NCBI RefSeq assembly: GCF_022549775.1
Contig: NZ_JAKZGP010000032.1
Location: 1-53,937, forward strand
Source: Belliella filtrata
GTDB taxonomy: Bacteria > Bacteroidota > Bacteroidia > Cytophagales > Cyclobacteriaceae
Direction of reading: 5' to 3'
Length of the DNA stretch: 53,937 nt
A program made the translations under genes and the position numbers. Shown here in pieces: positions 35,222 through 43,467 of this stretch. The first letter of the stretch is position 1, and each line of letters begins with the position of its first letter. A model generated the notes under the pieces. The model was not told where the DNA came from and ran no database searches. It saw only the letters and a list, made by a program, of their open reading frames with translations.

Positions 35222-37687
35222 CTATCTACGGAAAGACTGTATGAATTTATTCCAAATTTGTGAAAATGCCGACTTGCCTTGATTTATTTTGGAAGATTTA
35301 GGAGAGTCTTCTTCTCCGAAGTAATTATAAATATACTTATTGTTCTGGGTGTACAGGTAGGTGTTGCCATAGCCATAATTATATCCTTCATAATAGTAGC
35401 CAGCGTCTATGATTCCATTAAAGATGCCATACACGTTATTGACCTGTTTGTTATTAAATAGGTCATTGATCATTACCAAGTGATTTTTCAGCGTATAATC
35501 TTGTCTGACTACATACAAATTGATGTCAAATAACCTCATCAAATCCACAGTCTCTGAAACCAATCCCAGTGGAGGAGTGTCAAAGACTACGATGTCAAAC
35601 TGCCCTTCCAAATGTCGGATGAAGTCTTTAAGCTTTTGAGTTTGTAATAATTCTGCTGGATTGGGTGGGATTATTCCTGAAGGAACAAAAAAGAGATTCT
35701 CATGACTCGAAGGCATGATTATTTCATCTGAAGAAATTTCTCCAATAAGATAGTTTGATAAGCCTGTTTTGCTAACATGATTGAAGTATGATGCAAGTTT
35801 TGGTCTTCTCAAATCTGCTCCAACCACTACTGTTTTTTTCCCACCCAGCGCCATGATAGAAGCGAGGTTCAATGAGGTGAAAGTTTTACCTTCTCCAGAC
35901 ACACTTGATGTTACAAGGATTTTTTTCGATACTTTATCTGATGCGATGTAATTGATTGCCGATCTTAGTGATCTAAATGACTCGGATACCGAAGATTTGG
36001 GATGTTCCAACACTACCATGTTGGTTTCTTTCTCACTATGACCTATTATCGCCAATTGTGGTATCATAAAGCTCTTTTTAAGGTCTCTTTGATCACGAAT
36101 CCTATTGTCTAGCATGTCTCTAATCAGGAAAAAACCAAAAGGGATAAGAAACCCAAGGCCAATGGCCATGAGGTAGTTACTTTCTTTCTTTGGGAATACT
36201 AATTTGCCTTGCTTAGCATAATCCAAAATGGCATTGTCTGATACATTTGAAGCTTTGGCAATACCTGCTTCAGCACGCTTTTCTAGTAGGTAAGTGTACA
36301 GGTTTTCTCGTAACCTATATTCTCTATAAATACTAGTATACCTAGATTCGGACTCAGGAAGTGTTTCAAATCTTCGGTCGTAATTCCTGATATTTTCAGA
36401 AAGTAGTACTCTCTTTTTTTCGGTATTTTCGATGAGATTGATCACATTTTCAAAAAGTGTTTCTCTTACTTTTTCCATTTGAACATCTACCTTAGAAACT
36501 TCAGGGTGATTTTCATTGACAGAAGCAAGTAGTTTTCGTCTTTCTTGAGACAAAGTGACTAGCGTTTGGATCAACCCATTCAATAAAGGATCTGGAATTC
36601 CGATCACAGAGGGGGCAATAACCTGACTATAGTCTTTGGTTTTTTCCTCCATGTATTGTTTGATGGAATTGAAATAGGCTAACTCTAGATCCAAAGCCTT
36701 CGCATCATCATCTAGCTGATTGATCCTGGTCAGAATCTCCGAAAACTCGGCAGTTACATTGACCATTCTGTTGCTAACTTTGAAATCTTGTAGCTCCCTT
36801 TCTTTTCTCTTCAATGAATCTTCAAGTAGCTCAAGCTGATCTTCGATGAAAACAAGTGTGTTTTCCGATATCCTGTTTTTCTCTCGTAATTCATATTCCA
36901 AATAGGATTCCATCAGGGCATTGATATAATCCCTACCTTTATCTATGATGGTGGTTGTCATCCTGATTTCAAGTACAGATGCGGCACTGTTGACCAGGTG
37001 AATACTGATAGCTTTAGCCATTTTTTCTTCCAAAAATGTCGGGCTTCTAAGTTCAAAAATTATCGTCTCGCCCACTCTTGACGGATTTACAAGGTGAATG
37101 GTGAATTTGGATTTGCTGGTTTCTATTTCTTCTCCAAATTTGAAAATCTTATCAAACAATAGCTCATCGTTTTGAGATTGACCAGATTTGATATCAAGAA
37201 TGTTATTAGATTCTGGAAGTATTTTAAAAGTGCTTTCACTTAAGATTTCCACTTGCATGGGTGTTTGCTGGATTTGCATGTGGCTCCAGTCTACCGCAAT
37301 TCTGATAGGGCTACTGTTATATAACTCTATGGTTTTGATGTTTGTTTTGGCAAAATAAGTGACGTCAAAATGCAACTTAGCCAATGCCTCTCTTGCAAGG
37401 TTTTTTGAAGAAAGCATTAAAATATCATTGTCAAGGCTGTTCTGACTTGAAAAAATTGCAGATCTATCAAGAATCCGAGTCTCTGGCTTGCTATTATGCC
37501 TAATTACAATAGTGCCGGATACCATGTACTCGTTGACAGTGTATCTGTGAAAAAAATAAGTACCAATAACCAAAAGAATAATGAAAAGTATATACCAAGG
37601 CCAGTGTCTTAGATACCTAGCAATTAAGTACTTTATCTCAAGTGACTTTTCTTCTCCTTCAAGTTGGCTGATGTCTATTTTTTCCAT
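35222..37687 (-). CDS. wzc: Polysaccharide co-polymerase / tyrosine autokinase (Wzc-like)
   Basis: An 821-residue inner-membrane protein that controls chain length and export by cycles of tyrosine autophosphorylation. It has a TM helix near 32-50, a periplasmic Wzz-type domain with long coiled coil (about 255-440), a second TM (about 500-520) and a cytoplasmic BY-kinase with Walker A SGEGKTF beginning near 597, Walker A' VVVGADLRRP near 621 and Walker B IVVFDTPP near 701. The C-terminal tail from about 764 has 11 tyrosines in some 26 residues. It sits 5 bases after wza, one operon. Confidence 0.93.
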   Translation of the reverse strand: MEKIDISQLEGEEKSLEIKYLIARYLRHWPWYILFIILLVIGTYFFHRYTVNEYMVSGTIVIRHNSKPETRILDRSAIFSSQNSLDNDILMLSSKNLAREALAKLHFDVTYFAKTNIKTIELYNSSPIRIAVDWSHMQIQQTPMQVEILSESTFKILPESNNILDIKSGQSQNDELLFDKIFKFGEEIETSKSKFTIHLVNPSRVGETIIFELRSPTFLEEKMAKAISIHLVNSAASVLEIRMTTTIIDKGRDYINALMESYLEYELREKNRISENTLVFIEDQLELLEDSLKRKERELQDFKVSNRMVNVTAEFSEILTRINQLDDDAKALDLELAYFNSIKQYMEEKTKDYSQVIAPSVIGIPDPLLNGLIQTLVTLSQERRKLLASVNENHPEVSKVDVQMEKVRETLFENVINLIENTEKKRVLLSENIRNYDRRFETLPESESRYTSIYREYRLRENLYTYLLEKRAEAGIAKASNVSDNAILDYAKQGKLVFPKKESNYLMAIGLGFLIPFGFFLIRDMLDNRIRDQRDLKKSFMIPQLAIIGHSEKETNMVVLEHPKSSVSESFRSLRSAINYIASDKVSKKILVTSSVSGEGKTFTSLNLASIMALGGKKTVVVGADLRRPKLASYFNHVSKTGLSNYLIGEISSDEIIMPSSHENLFFVPSGIIPPNPAELLQTQKLKDFIRHLEGQFDIVVFDTPPLGLVSETVDLMRLFDINLYVVRQDYTLKNHLVMINDLFNNKQVNNVYGIFNGIIDAGYYYEGYNYGYGNTYLYTQNNKYIYNYFGEEDSPKSSKINQGKSAFSQIWNKFIQSFRR

Positions 37688-37692
37688 TATTA

Positions 37693-38505
37693 TCAGAAAT
37701 TACCTCTTAACAATCCAAAAATTAATAAACCAGAAGCGAGAAAAGTCCCAAACAACTGTAAGCTAGATGATAGGTTGTCAGCGTTTCCAAATTGTCTGAT
37801 TTTCATAGGCTCCAAATAGAGAATGTCGTTGTTTTGAATAAAATAAAAAGGTGATGCTAATAATGCTCTATCGTGCAAGTTGATTTGGTGGATTTTTGTT
37901 CCTCCATCATATTGCCTTATGATAAACAGCCTATTGCGTTTAGCTAGGATGTTGGATTCACCAGAGGCAGCAAGTGCATCAAATATTGTCGCTCTATTGC
38001 GAAGGATTACTTTTGTACCAGATGAACCAAATTCTCCCAAGGTAGTATACCTGATTCCTGCCATTCTTAGCTTCACATAGACATCCTCTTTGAAGTAAGT
38101 ATTAATGGCTTCTTGAATCGTATCTTTTGCTTCTTCTTCGGTGAGTCCACTTATTTTAATTTTCCCAAGTTTAGGTAGTTCTACTTTGCCAGATTCATCA
38201 ATAGAATAACCTGTAAAGTAAAATAAATCACCGTTACCAGCGCCTCCCATCATTCCTCCTCTCATATTTCTCGCACCTTGAAATTCAAATACCTCTGTCA
38301 ATTCTGGGCTAGCACTTGCAAAGTCAATATCTACAATGTCAAATGGCTGAAGAATATATTTGTATTGAACTTCAGCATAGGGTATGAACTCATCCAAATT
38401 GATCTCTGGGTTACCTGGTAAGTTTTGGAGGTAAGTAATACGTTTGTTGCTGATGCAAGAACTTGCCATTAGGATGGTTAGGCAAATCAGTAGTATATGC
38501 TTCAT
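37693..38505 (-). CDS. wza: Outer-membrane polysaccharide export lipoprotein (Wza-like)
   Basis: Lipoprotein (lipobox MASSC near residue 17) that forms the outer-membrane exit pore for exopolysaccharide. The Poly_export domain is visible as YAEVQYKYILQPFDIVDIDF, followed by SLBB-type ligand segments (VELPKLGKIKISGLTEEEAKDTIQEAI and YTTLGEFGSSGTKVIL). The C-terminal hydrophobic helix is the membrane anchor. At 270 residues it is a compact Wza typical for Bacteroidota. It is the first gene of the wza-wzc-kdsB operon. Confidence 0.92.
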   Translation of the reverse strand: MKHILLICLTILMASSCISNKRITYLQNLPGNPEINLDEFIPYAEVQYKYILQPFDIVDIDFASASPELTEVFEFQGARNMRGGMMGGAGNGDLFYFTGYSIDESGKVELPKLGKIKISGLTEEEAKDTIQEAINTYFKEDVYVKLRMAGIRYTTLGEFGSSGTKVILRNRATIFDALAASGESNILAKRNRLFIIRQYDGGTKIHQINLHDRALLASPFYFIQNNDILYLEPMKIRQFGNADNLSSSLQLFGTFLASGLLIFGLLRGNF

Positions 38506-38531
38506 GTATCGATTCCAAGTTTTCGAAGAAT

Positions 38532-38560
38532 CAAATATAGAAAAATATGATTAGGTTCAA
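38532..38560 (-). promoter_or_regulatory. Promoter of the wza-wzc-kdsB operon
   Basis: On the minus strand TATATTTG (38532-38539) is preceded by TTG (38558-38560) at an 18-base distance, the Bacteroidota promoter layout; the ATG follows 26 bases after the -7 box. Confidence 0.6.
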
Positions 38561-38634
38561 GATTGCTAGGTAAGAATACTCTTGAGTTTGTTATCCATCC
38601 CCATGTTCTGTGCTCCTACAAAACATTTCGTTTC

Positions 38635-38712
38635 GGTTCGTGAGGACACAAACTGAGGGAAGGATTTTTGCAAAATGGGACAGATCAGTTCAGGTTTGTG
38701 ATGACACAAACC
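38635..38712 (+). repeat. REP-like palindromes, copies 1 and 2
   Basis: Two units of consensus GGTTTGTG-NNGA-CACAAACC, at 38635-38654 (slightly degenerate) and 38693-38712 (perfect 8-bp arms, 4-base loop), each followed by a G-rich purine tail such as AAGGGGAT. Same orientation as copies 3 and 4. Confidence 0.75.
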
Positions 38713-38722
38713 AAGGGGATGA

Positions 38723-39268
38723 TTATATAGATTTTTCTTTAGCGATTTTTAAGATTTCGTTTGTTGTTTTCCAATTTCTAGTGGTGGCTGTGATTTTTAG
38801 TTTGTTTTCTATAAAGTTGTTATTCAACTTTGTTTTACCATAACCATTGGGCAAATAGAGAAAAATGGTTCTTCTATATTGAATAAGGGCTTCATCTGCT
38901 TCAAGTTTTTCAGTTAATAAAGCTATCTCGAAGTTCTCTGGTTCATAGGCTAAAAAGGTGACATGTAGGAATGAGTTATCCATTATCTTTGCAAAGGGGT
39001 TCTTGGATATGATGTCTGATAATTCATCAATTGATATAACAATAACAGGAACTTCGTATCCAAATTCGGTTTTTATCTCATTAGAAATGCTAGTTTCCAA
39101 AACCTTAATATCTTCTTGGTTTGTGTTGAAAATAACGTTTCCGCTTTGAAGGTATGTCTGAATGTTTTCAAAGTTAATTCTAAGAAACAATTTTTTCAGG
39201 GAATCCATTTTGATAAGGTTCTTTCCGCTGACATTGATTCCTCTCAATATAGATATATAGGTTGGCAT
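38723..39268 (-). CDS. DUF1697 domain-containing protein
   Basis: A ~180-residue protein of a widespread uncharacterised family. The diagnostic N-terminus is YISILRGINVSGKNLIKMDSLKKLF, followed by YLQSGNVIFNT. There is no signal peptide. Met at 39268 (MPTYISIL) fits the family start better than Met at 39283. It is flanked by two pairs of the REP-like palindromes (38.6 and 39.5 kb), as if embedded in a repeat-bounded segment. Confidence 0.85.
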   Translation of the reverse strand: MPTYISILRGINVSGKNLIKMDSLKKLFLRINFENIQTYLQSGNVIFNTNQEDIKVLETSISNEIKTEFGYEVPVIVISIDELSDIISKNPFAKIMDNSFLHVTFLAYEPENFEIALLTEKLEADEALIQYRRTIFLYLPNGYGKTKLNNNFIENKLKITATTRNWKTTNEILKIAKEKSI

Positions 39269-39317
39269 GTTTTTAATTGTCAATTGAGCTTATTGTATGT
39301 TATTTGTAGATATAGCT

Positions 39318-39460
39318 AATTACTAAAACCCGCAGACCATTTAGTTTTTTTTGATTATCACTCGGTTATTAACAATATCCGAGTGAAACCTGAAATGTCT
39401 ATTGTTACTATAAATCAATCGATTACAACATTCTCTTGCGGGTTTTGGATAATTACTAAA
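39318..39460. repeat. Hairpin-rich intergenic segment with direct and inverted repeats
   Basis: The 11-base direct repeat TAATTACTAAA occurs at 39318-39328 and 39450-39460. Just inside, AAAACCCGCA (39326-39335) and TGCGGGTTTT (39437-39446) are perfect complements. A further hairpin, CACTCGG/CCGAGTG (about 39359-39385), lies within. Small mobile-element relic or structured RNA are both possible. Confidence 0.5.
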
Positions 39461-39532
39461 GGTATGATTAATTTGGGATTTTGTGAAGTTTAGGCTTGAG
39501 TTAAGTGAGTTTTGGTTTTTGGAGACAGTATA

Positions 39533-39593
39533 GGTTTGTGAAGACACAAACCTAGGGAAGGGGAGGTAGTATCGATTTGTGGTGACACAAACC
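39533..39593 (+). repeat. REP-like palindromes, copies 3 and 4
   Basis: Copies at 39533-39552 (perfect) and 39574-39593 (one arm mismatch), same consensus and direction as at 38635-38712. A degraded fifth copy may lie at about 39610-39632. Confidence 0.75.
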
Positions 39594-39695
39594 GAGGAGA
39601 GAGGAGTACAGTTTTGATTGCGAAGACAGAAATTAAGGTGTCGTTTTAGTACTGCAGAAATATTTCACATAGACAACTTTCTGAAAAACAGGCTG

Positions 39696-40025
39696 TCAAT
39701 GTGTCGAAACAGCTTTTAACCCAACTATTGAGCCTATCAGCGTTAGGATGAAGAAAAGCCGAAGAAAGGTTACTGGTTCTTTAAATACAAAGATTCCTAC
39801 TAAGACTGTTCCAACTGCTCCAATTCCTGTCCAAACAGCATAGGCAGTCCCCAATGGCAATGTTTGAGTAACTTTGATAAGTAAAATCATGCTTATTGTC
39901 AGAGCGACTACAAAACCTGCATACCACAGATACATTTCACTCCCTATGGACTGTCTTCCTTTTCCCAAACAAAATGCAAATAGCACTTCAAATAAACCTG
40001 CGATGATTAATATGATCCAATTCAT
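39696..40025 (-). CDS. gdx: SMR family exporter, Gdx/SugE type
   Basis: A 109-residue, four-helix small multidrug resistance protein working as an antiparallel dimer. The conserved proton/substrate-coupling Glu is E13, and the GTAYAVWTGIGAVGT loop around 60-74 is the SugE/Gdx (guanidinium exporter) signature rather than EmrE. I see no guanidine riboswitch in the leader. It precedes no obvious partner; the Crp-family gene upstream is on the same strand, about 140 bases away. Confidence 0.88.
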   Translation of the reverse strand: MNWIILIIAGLFEVLFAFCLGKGRQSIGSEMYLWYAGFVVALTISMILLIKVTQTLPLGTAYAVWTGIGAVGTVLVGIFVFKEPVTFLRLFFILTLIGSIVGLKAVSTH

Positions 40026-40166
40026 GTGATTTTGTTAATTTTCTAATCCTAGAGAAATAAAACAGTTTAAAGCTGCTAATTTTTCATTTTGGAATTGATG
40101 ATTGATTGCACCACAAAGATCGATATCTAAGGACAAAGAAAATTTTACAAATGTTAAATAATGAGA

Positions 40167-40730
40167 TTAGTTTTTCGCAGCTCTTATTCTACTTAAACTT
40201 ACTTGAGTAATTCCTAAATATGAAGCAATATGACTTAATTGAACTCTCTGGACAAGATGCGGATGATTCTTTAACAATTCATCATATCTTTCAGAGGCTG
40301 TCCGGAATTGCCTTGATATAAGTCGTTCTTCTGTTTTTAAAAGCTCATTTTCAGCAAATTTTCTTCCCCAATTGGCTATTTCAATATGTTCGTTGTAGAG
40401 TTTTTGAAGTTCGGTATTATTCATTTCATAAAAACATGAATTCTCTAATAGCTCTATGTTTTCATAGCCAGGCTGATTTGCAATGTAACTTTTCATAGAA
40501 ATCACCGCATCACCTTCTTTCCCAAACCAAAAAGTTACCTCATTTTCTGCTGTGTTCGAATATGCTCGAACGATTCCTTTTTTGATAAAGTAAATACTCT
40601 TCTCACATTTCTGAGCATGTAAGAGTAAATGACCTTTAGGGAAATTCACTTCCTTTGTGTAAGACTTCAAAATTGCTTTTGGATCTTCATGTATAAGGGA
40701 AACTGAATCGAGAATTTCGTCAATGTCCAT
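40167..40730 (-). CDS. Crp/Fnr family transcriptional regulator
   Basis: A 187-residue protein with an N-terminal cyclic-nucleotide-binding beta-barrel (KGHLLLHAQKCEKSIYFIKKGIVRAYS) and a C-terminal winged helix (LSHIASYLGITQVSLSRIRAA). No [4Fe-4S] cysteine set of Fnr is seen, and the full phosphate-binding cassette of cAMP receptors is not evident, so the ligand is unknown. The SMR exporter gene lies downstream on the same strand and is a likely target (inference). Confidence 0.88.
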   Translation of the reverse strand: MDIDEILDSVSLIHEDPKAILKSYTKEVNFPKGHLLLHAQKCEKSIYFIKKGIVRAYSNTAENEVTFWFGKEGDAVISMKSYIANQPGYENIELLENSCFYEMNNTELQKLYNEHIEIANWGRKFAENELLKTEERLISRQFRTASERYDELLKNHPHLVQRVQLSHIASYLGITQVSLSRIRAAKN

Positions 40731-40785
40731 CGGTTATTAGGATGTAGGGTTTAATGTTTTTTTAGTCAACGGTAGTATTATTAAA

Positions 40786-41910
40786 TTATACACCAATTTG
40801 AAATGGTTGTGGCGTAAAACACAGGATAAAAATCAAGATAGTGATCCATGCGATTATTTTCCTCCCCTTATTTAGAGGCTTCAAACCTAATACCTCAGGA
40901 TGCTGAATTCCCATTACTCTTCCAAGTAGAAAAGCAAAAAACAACCACCCTGAATATCCTTCGATCATTGGGAAAATTGAAATTAGTGAATATTGAAAGG
41001 CGGCTATACTCATGACAATAGCCCATTTGTTTTGAGTTGAAAGAGGTGCTTTTTTGAAGCAAAAATATAGAAACCCGATATACAGTGGAATGGTCCACAT
41101 CAAGGTGTCTATATTATCGAATGGATTGATGACTCCCAAACCTGCATATGAGATGAATACGGTGTAGGCTGCCAAGGAAACTTTAAAATGATGCTTGGGA
41201 AACAGACCAAAAATTACATGCCCGCCATCAAGCTGACCAATAGGTAGTAAGTTGAGTGCTGTGAAAAATAGTGCTAAATACCCCGCAAAAAGGTAAGGGA
41301 AATGAATGATTTCGGACATGACTGGCATTTTTTCGGGGTCTGCCAAGGCTTTTTCTAAGGCATAAAATAATAAATTATAACCTATTTCTATACTCATATA
41401 GCCATCTTCAACATTATGTCCTTCAAAGTTTGGATCTAAATATTCTGGATGAATTTCATAAATGTAATCAGCATCAGGTAAATGTGTAAACCCATAAATT
41501 AAGACACCCAAAGTAAGTACAAAACCCGCTAAAGGTCCTGCTACACCTATATCGAAAAACTTTTTTCGACTATTTATAAAACTCTTAATTCGAATCACCG
41601 CACCAAATGTACCTAAAGAAGGAGTGCCTAGGAACCCAAACCAAGCTGGAATGAAATAGGGTAGTGAGGACTTGATTCCATATCTCATAGATGTGTACCA
41701 ATGCCCAAGCTCATGAATCAGAAGTATACCAATAAATGGGATTGAAAAATGTAGGGATTTTAGAAAATATTCCCAATTCAAAAATTGTTCTCCATCTCCT
41801 AGAATACTTCTACCATATAGCCATTCCCCCCCTGCAAAGGTGGTACATATCAAGGTTAAAATAAATAATACTAAATGGCGAATGTATTCTTTAGTGCTGT
41901 ACATTTTCAA
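40786..41910 (-). CDS. Site-2 protease-like membrane metallopeptidase (M50)
   Basis: A 374-residue polytopic protein with zinc motif HELGH at 66-70 in the second hydrophobic segment. The third ligand lies in LNLLPIGQLDGGH (Asp in the LDGG of S2P enzymes). Such proteases cut membrane proteins in the bilayer, for example anti-sigma factors or transporter fragments; the substrate is unknown. The sequence GFLGTPSLGTFGAVIRI is family-like. Its start overlaps the HAD hydrolase stop by 20 bases, implying one transcript. Confidence 0.88.
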   Translation of the reverse strand: MKMYSTKEYIRHLVLFILTLICTTFAGGEWLYGRSILGDGEQFLNWEYFLKSLHFSIPFIGILLIHELGHWYTSMRYGIKSSLPYFIPAWFGFLGTPSLGTFGAVIRIKSFINSRKKFFDIGVAGPLAGFVLTLGVLIYGFTHLPDADYIYEIHPEYLDPNFEGHNVEDGYMSIEIGYNLLFYALEKALADPEKMPVMSEIIHFPYLFAGYLALFFTALNLLPIGQLDGGHVIFGLFPKHHFKVSLAAYTVFISYAGLGVINPFDNIDTLMWTIPLYIGFLYFCFKKAPLSTQNKWAIVMSIAAFQYSLISIFPMIEGYSGWLFFAFLLGRVMGIQHPEVLGLKPLNKGRKIIAWITILIFILCFTPQPFQIGV

Positions 41911-42526
41911 AATAGCTGATTAATGCTTGAGGATGAGTTACGTGGTGTGTTTGATAACCTATATTTTTTGCACTTTCTATATTTTCTATCAAATCATCAA
42001 AGAAAAGAATATTGTCAGGTGGGGTGACTAATAATTCCGAAACCTTCAGGTAAATATTAGGGTCAGGTTTTGCCAATTGTAGTTCATGACTGAAATACAC
42101 TTCATCAAAAATATCATGGAGAGAAGAAGCTCCAAATTGCTTTTTCAAGAGTTCATTGACAGCGTCGATGTGCAACTCATTGGTATTGCTCAATACAGCT
42201 AAGCCATAATGTTCCCCCAATTGCTTTATTAATTCAATTCTTTCATTTGGGATATCTTTGAGCAAACTGTTCCACAGGTAATCAATTTCAGTATCTTCCC
42301 AAGACTCTTGAAAATGATTTTTGACAGCATCTCTAAACTCCAATGTTGAGATCAAGCCTTTTTCATAGTCTTTGTGAAATTTTGCCGGAAAAAAATCTGA
42401 TGTCAAGTTATGTTTTTCTTTTGGGAGTCTTTTTGTTAATTCATTGATAGTAAAGCTGTAATCTATATTGATGATTACATTTCCCAAATCAAAGAGTAAA
42501 AAATCTACATTTTCAAGTTTTTTCAT
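41891..42526 (-). CDS. HAD superfamily hydrolase
   Basis: A 211-residue haloacid-dehalogenase-type phosphatase or dehalogenase. Motif I is FLLFDLGNVI near 10-19; the second Asp of the usual DxD is replaced by Gly-Asn (DLGNV), a form common in YihX-like members. Motif II is AVLSNTNELH, motif III includes the Lys in QLAKPDPNIY, and motif IV is ILFFDDLIENI. The substrate cannot be predicted. It overlaps the M50 protease gene by 20 bases. Confidence 0.85.
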   Translation of the reverse strand: MKKLENVDFLLFDLGNVIINIDYSFTINELTKRLPKEKHNLTSDFFPAKFHKDYEKGLISTLEFRDAVKNHFQESWEDTEIDYLWNSLLKDIPNERIELIKQLGEHYGLAVLSNTNELHIDAVNELLKKQFGASSLHDIFDEVYFSHELQLAKPDPNIYLKVSELLVTPPDNILFFDDLIENIESAKNIGYQTHHVTHPQALISYFENVQH

Positions 42527-42664
42527 GGTCGATCAAGTTGTAAATTTAAATTCAAATATGTAACATTGCACTCCGATTTGCAAGGTTAATGTGATTTGAA
42601 ATTTTCATCAATCCATTTTTAATTTTCTTATCGAAAAGCAGCAGGTTCCCGATAGTAATCGAGA

Positions 42665-42723
42665 CTCAGTTGTTTATAGCTTCTGACTCTCCCGAAAGCT
42701 TCCGGAATATCGTGGCAGGAGGT
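42665..42723 (+). repeat. Degraded tRNA-derived fragment upstream of the tRNA gene
   Basis: Positions 42665-42689 match 42755-42779 of the tRNA (D-arm to anticodon 5' half) at 23 of 25 bases, and CAGGAGGT resumes at 42716. The part in between (27 bases, with TCCCGAAAGCTTCCGG) replaces the anticodon loop. It cannot fold as a tRNA. Confidence 0.65.
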
Positions 42724-42744
42724 TATAAAAAGAATAAACAAATA

Positions 42745-42821
42745 GGGCCTATAGCTCAGTTGGTTAGAGCTTCTGACTCATAATCAGGAGGTCCCTGGTT
42801 CGAGCCCAGGTGGGCCCACCA
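42745..42821 (+). tRNA. tRNA with CAU anticodon (Met or Ile2)
   Basis: Complete cloverleaf: acceptor arms GGGCCTA and TGGGCCC, D-arm GCTC/GAGC, anticodon stem TCTGA/TCAGG with loop CTCATAA (anticodon CAT), T-arm CCTGG-TTCGAGC-CCAGG, discriminator A and encoded CCA (42819-42821). Lack of an unpaired 1-72 position excludes the initiator. CAU tRNAs may be elongator Met or, if the C is lysylated by TilS, Ile; sequence alone does not settle it. It is the probable attachment site for the truncated recombinase element on the other side. Confidence 0.93.
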
Positions 42822-43347
42822 CACTGTCCAAAGTCGAAAATTTCGACTTTGGACTTATTTTTTTAGACTCTAACATGCTGTTAATCAGGTAGAAACTTCG
42901 AAGTGCTTCATTGACTAAAGTGGTTCGATGTTGTGTTCCGTCAAAACACCAATTTTTGGGATAGATCGAACCAACTATACGCCTTTTTAACTCCACATTA
43001 GCTGTAACATACAGATTATCAATATTTGAAGCCATTTTCAGAACACTATCCAAAAACTTAATAGGTTGCAGGTCAAGTGGTGGTGCAACCTTAGCCAACT
43101 CTATTTCTAGACTGGTTATTTCAGCTTCACAATCTCGTTTCATTTCCTTATAATCTTCAGGGGTTATGGATTCGTTTAAAAGCAATTTTCTAGCCTTAGC
43201 CATTTTATCGTTTTCCTGATCTATAAGATCAACAATTTTAGATTTGATAGATTCTTTAATAGGTTTCATAGAGGGATTCAAAATAAGGAAATCTTTTTTC
43301 CTTTTAAGAGTTGTCCTGTTTCCACAGATTGGTCGATGGATACACAC
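42784..43347 (-). pseudogene. C-terminal part of a serine recombinase, fused into the tRNA
   Basis: The 187-residue frame has the coiled-coil and C-terminal region of Bacteroidota serine recombinases of integrative elements (ESIKSKIVDLIDQENDKMAKA, ITPEDYKEMKRDCEAEITSLE, KRRIVGSIYPKNWCFDGTQHRTT). The N-terminal resolvase domain and the zinc-ribbon are missing and no stretch upstream restores them. The end GPPGLEPGTS is the antisense translation of the tRNA 3' half, a hallmark of an element sitting in a tRNA gene. Probably inactive. Confidence 0.75.
42826..42864 (+). terminator. Terminator after the tRNA gene
   Basis: 14-bp perfect arms (42826-42839 and 42841-42854) separated by one base, then TTATTTTTTT. 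The recombinase frame on the other strand reads through it. Confidence 0.85.
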
Positions 43348-43467
43348 CCCCAGAAGGGGAGAGAATTAAATTTTGTCCGAAAAACATACTCTTTTCAGTG
43401 TTTCTAATTCACAACTTTCAATTGGGTAAAAAAAATCATATTTGTTCCTGTTAAAATAATACTAACT

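Noticed and set aside
39341-39547. 68-codon minus-strand frame in the hairpin region
   Set aside because: It spans the inverted repeats and part of a REP-like unit and has no protein-like pattern.
38635-39593. REP-like palindromes considered as a CRISPR array
   Set aside because: Only two units per side, irregular spacing, divergent arms, and a gene in between; no cas gene.
40026-40166. Possible guanidine riboswitch upstream of the Gdx-type exporter
   Set aside because: No paired helices with the conserved ACGR/GGN-type loops are visible.
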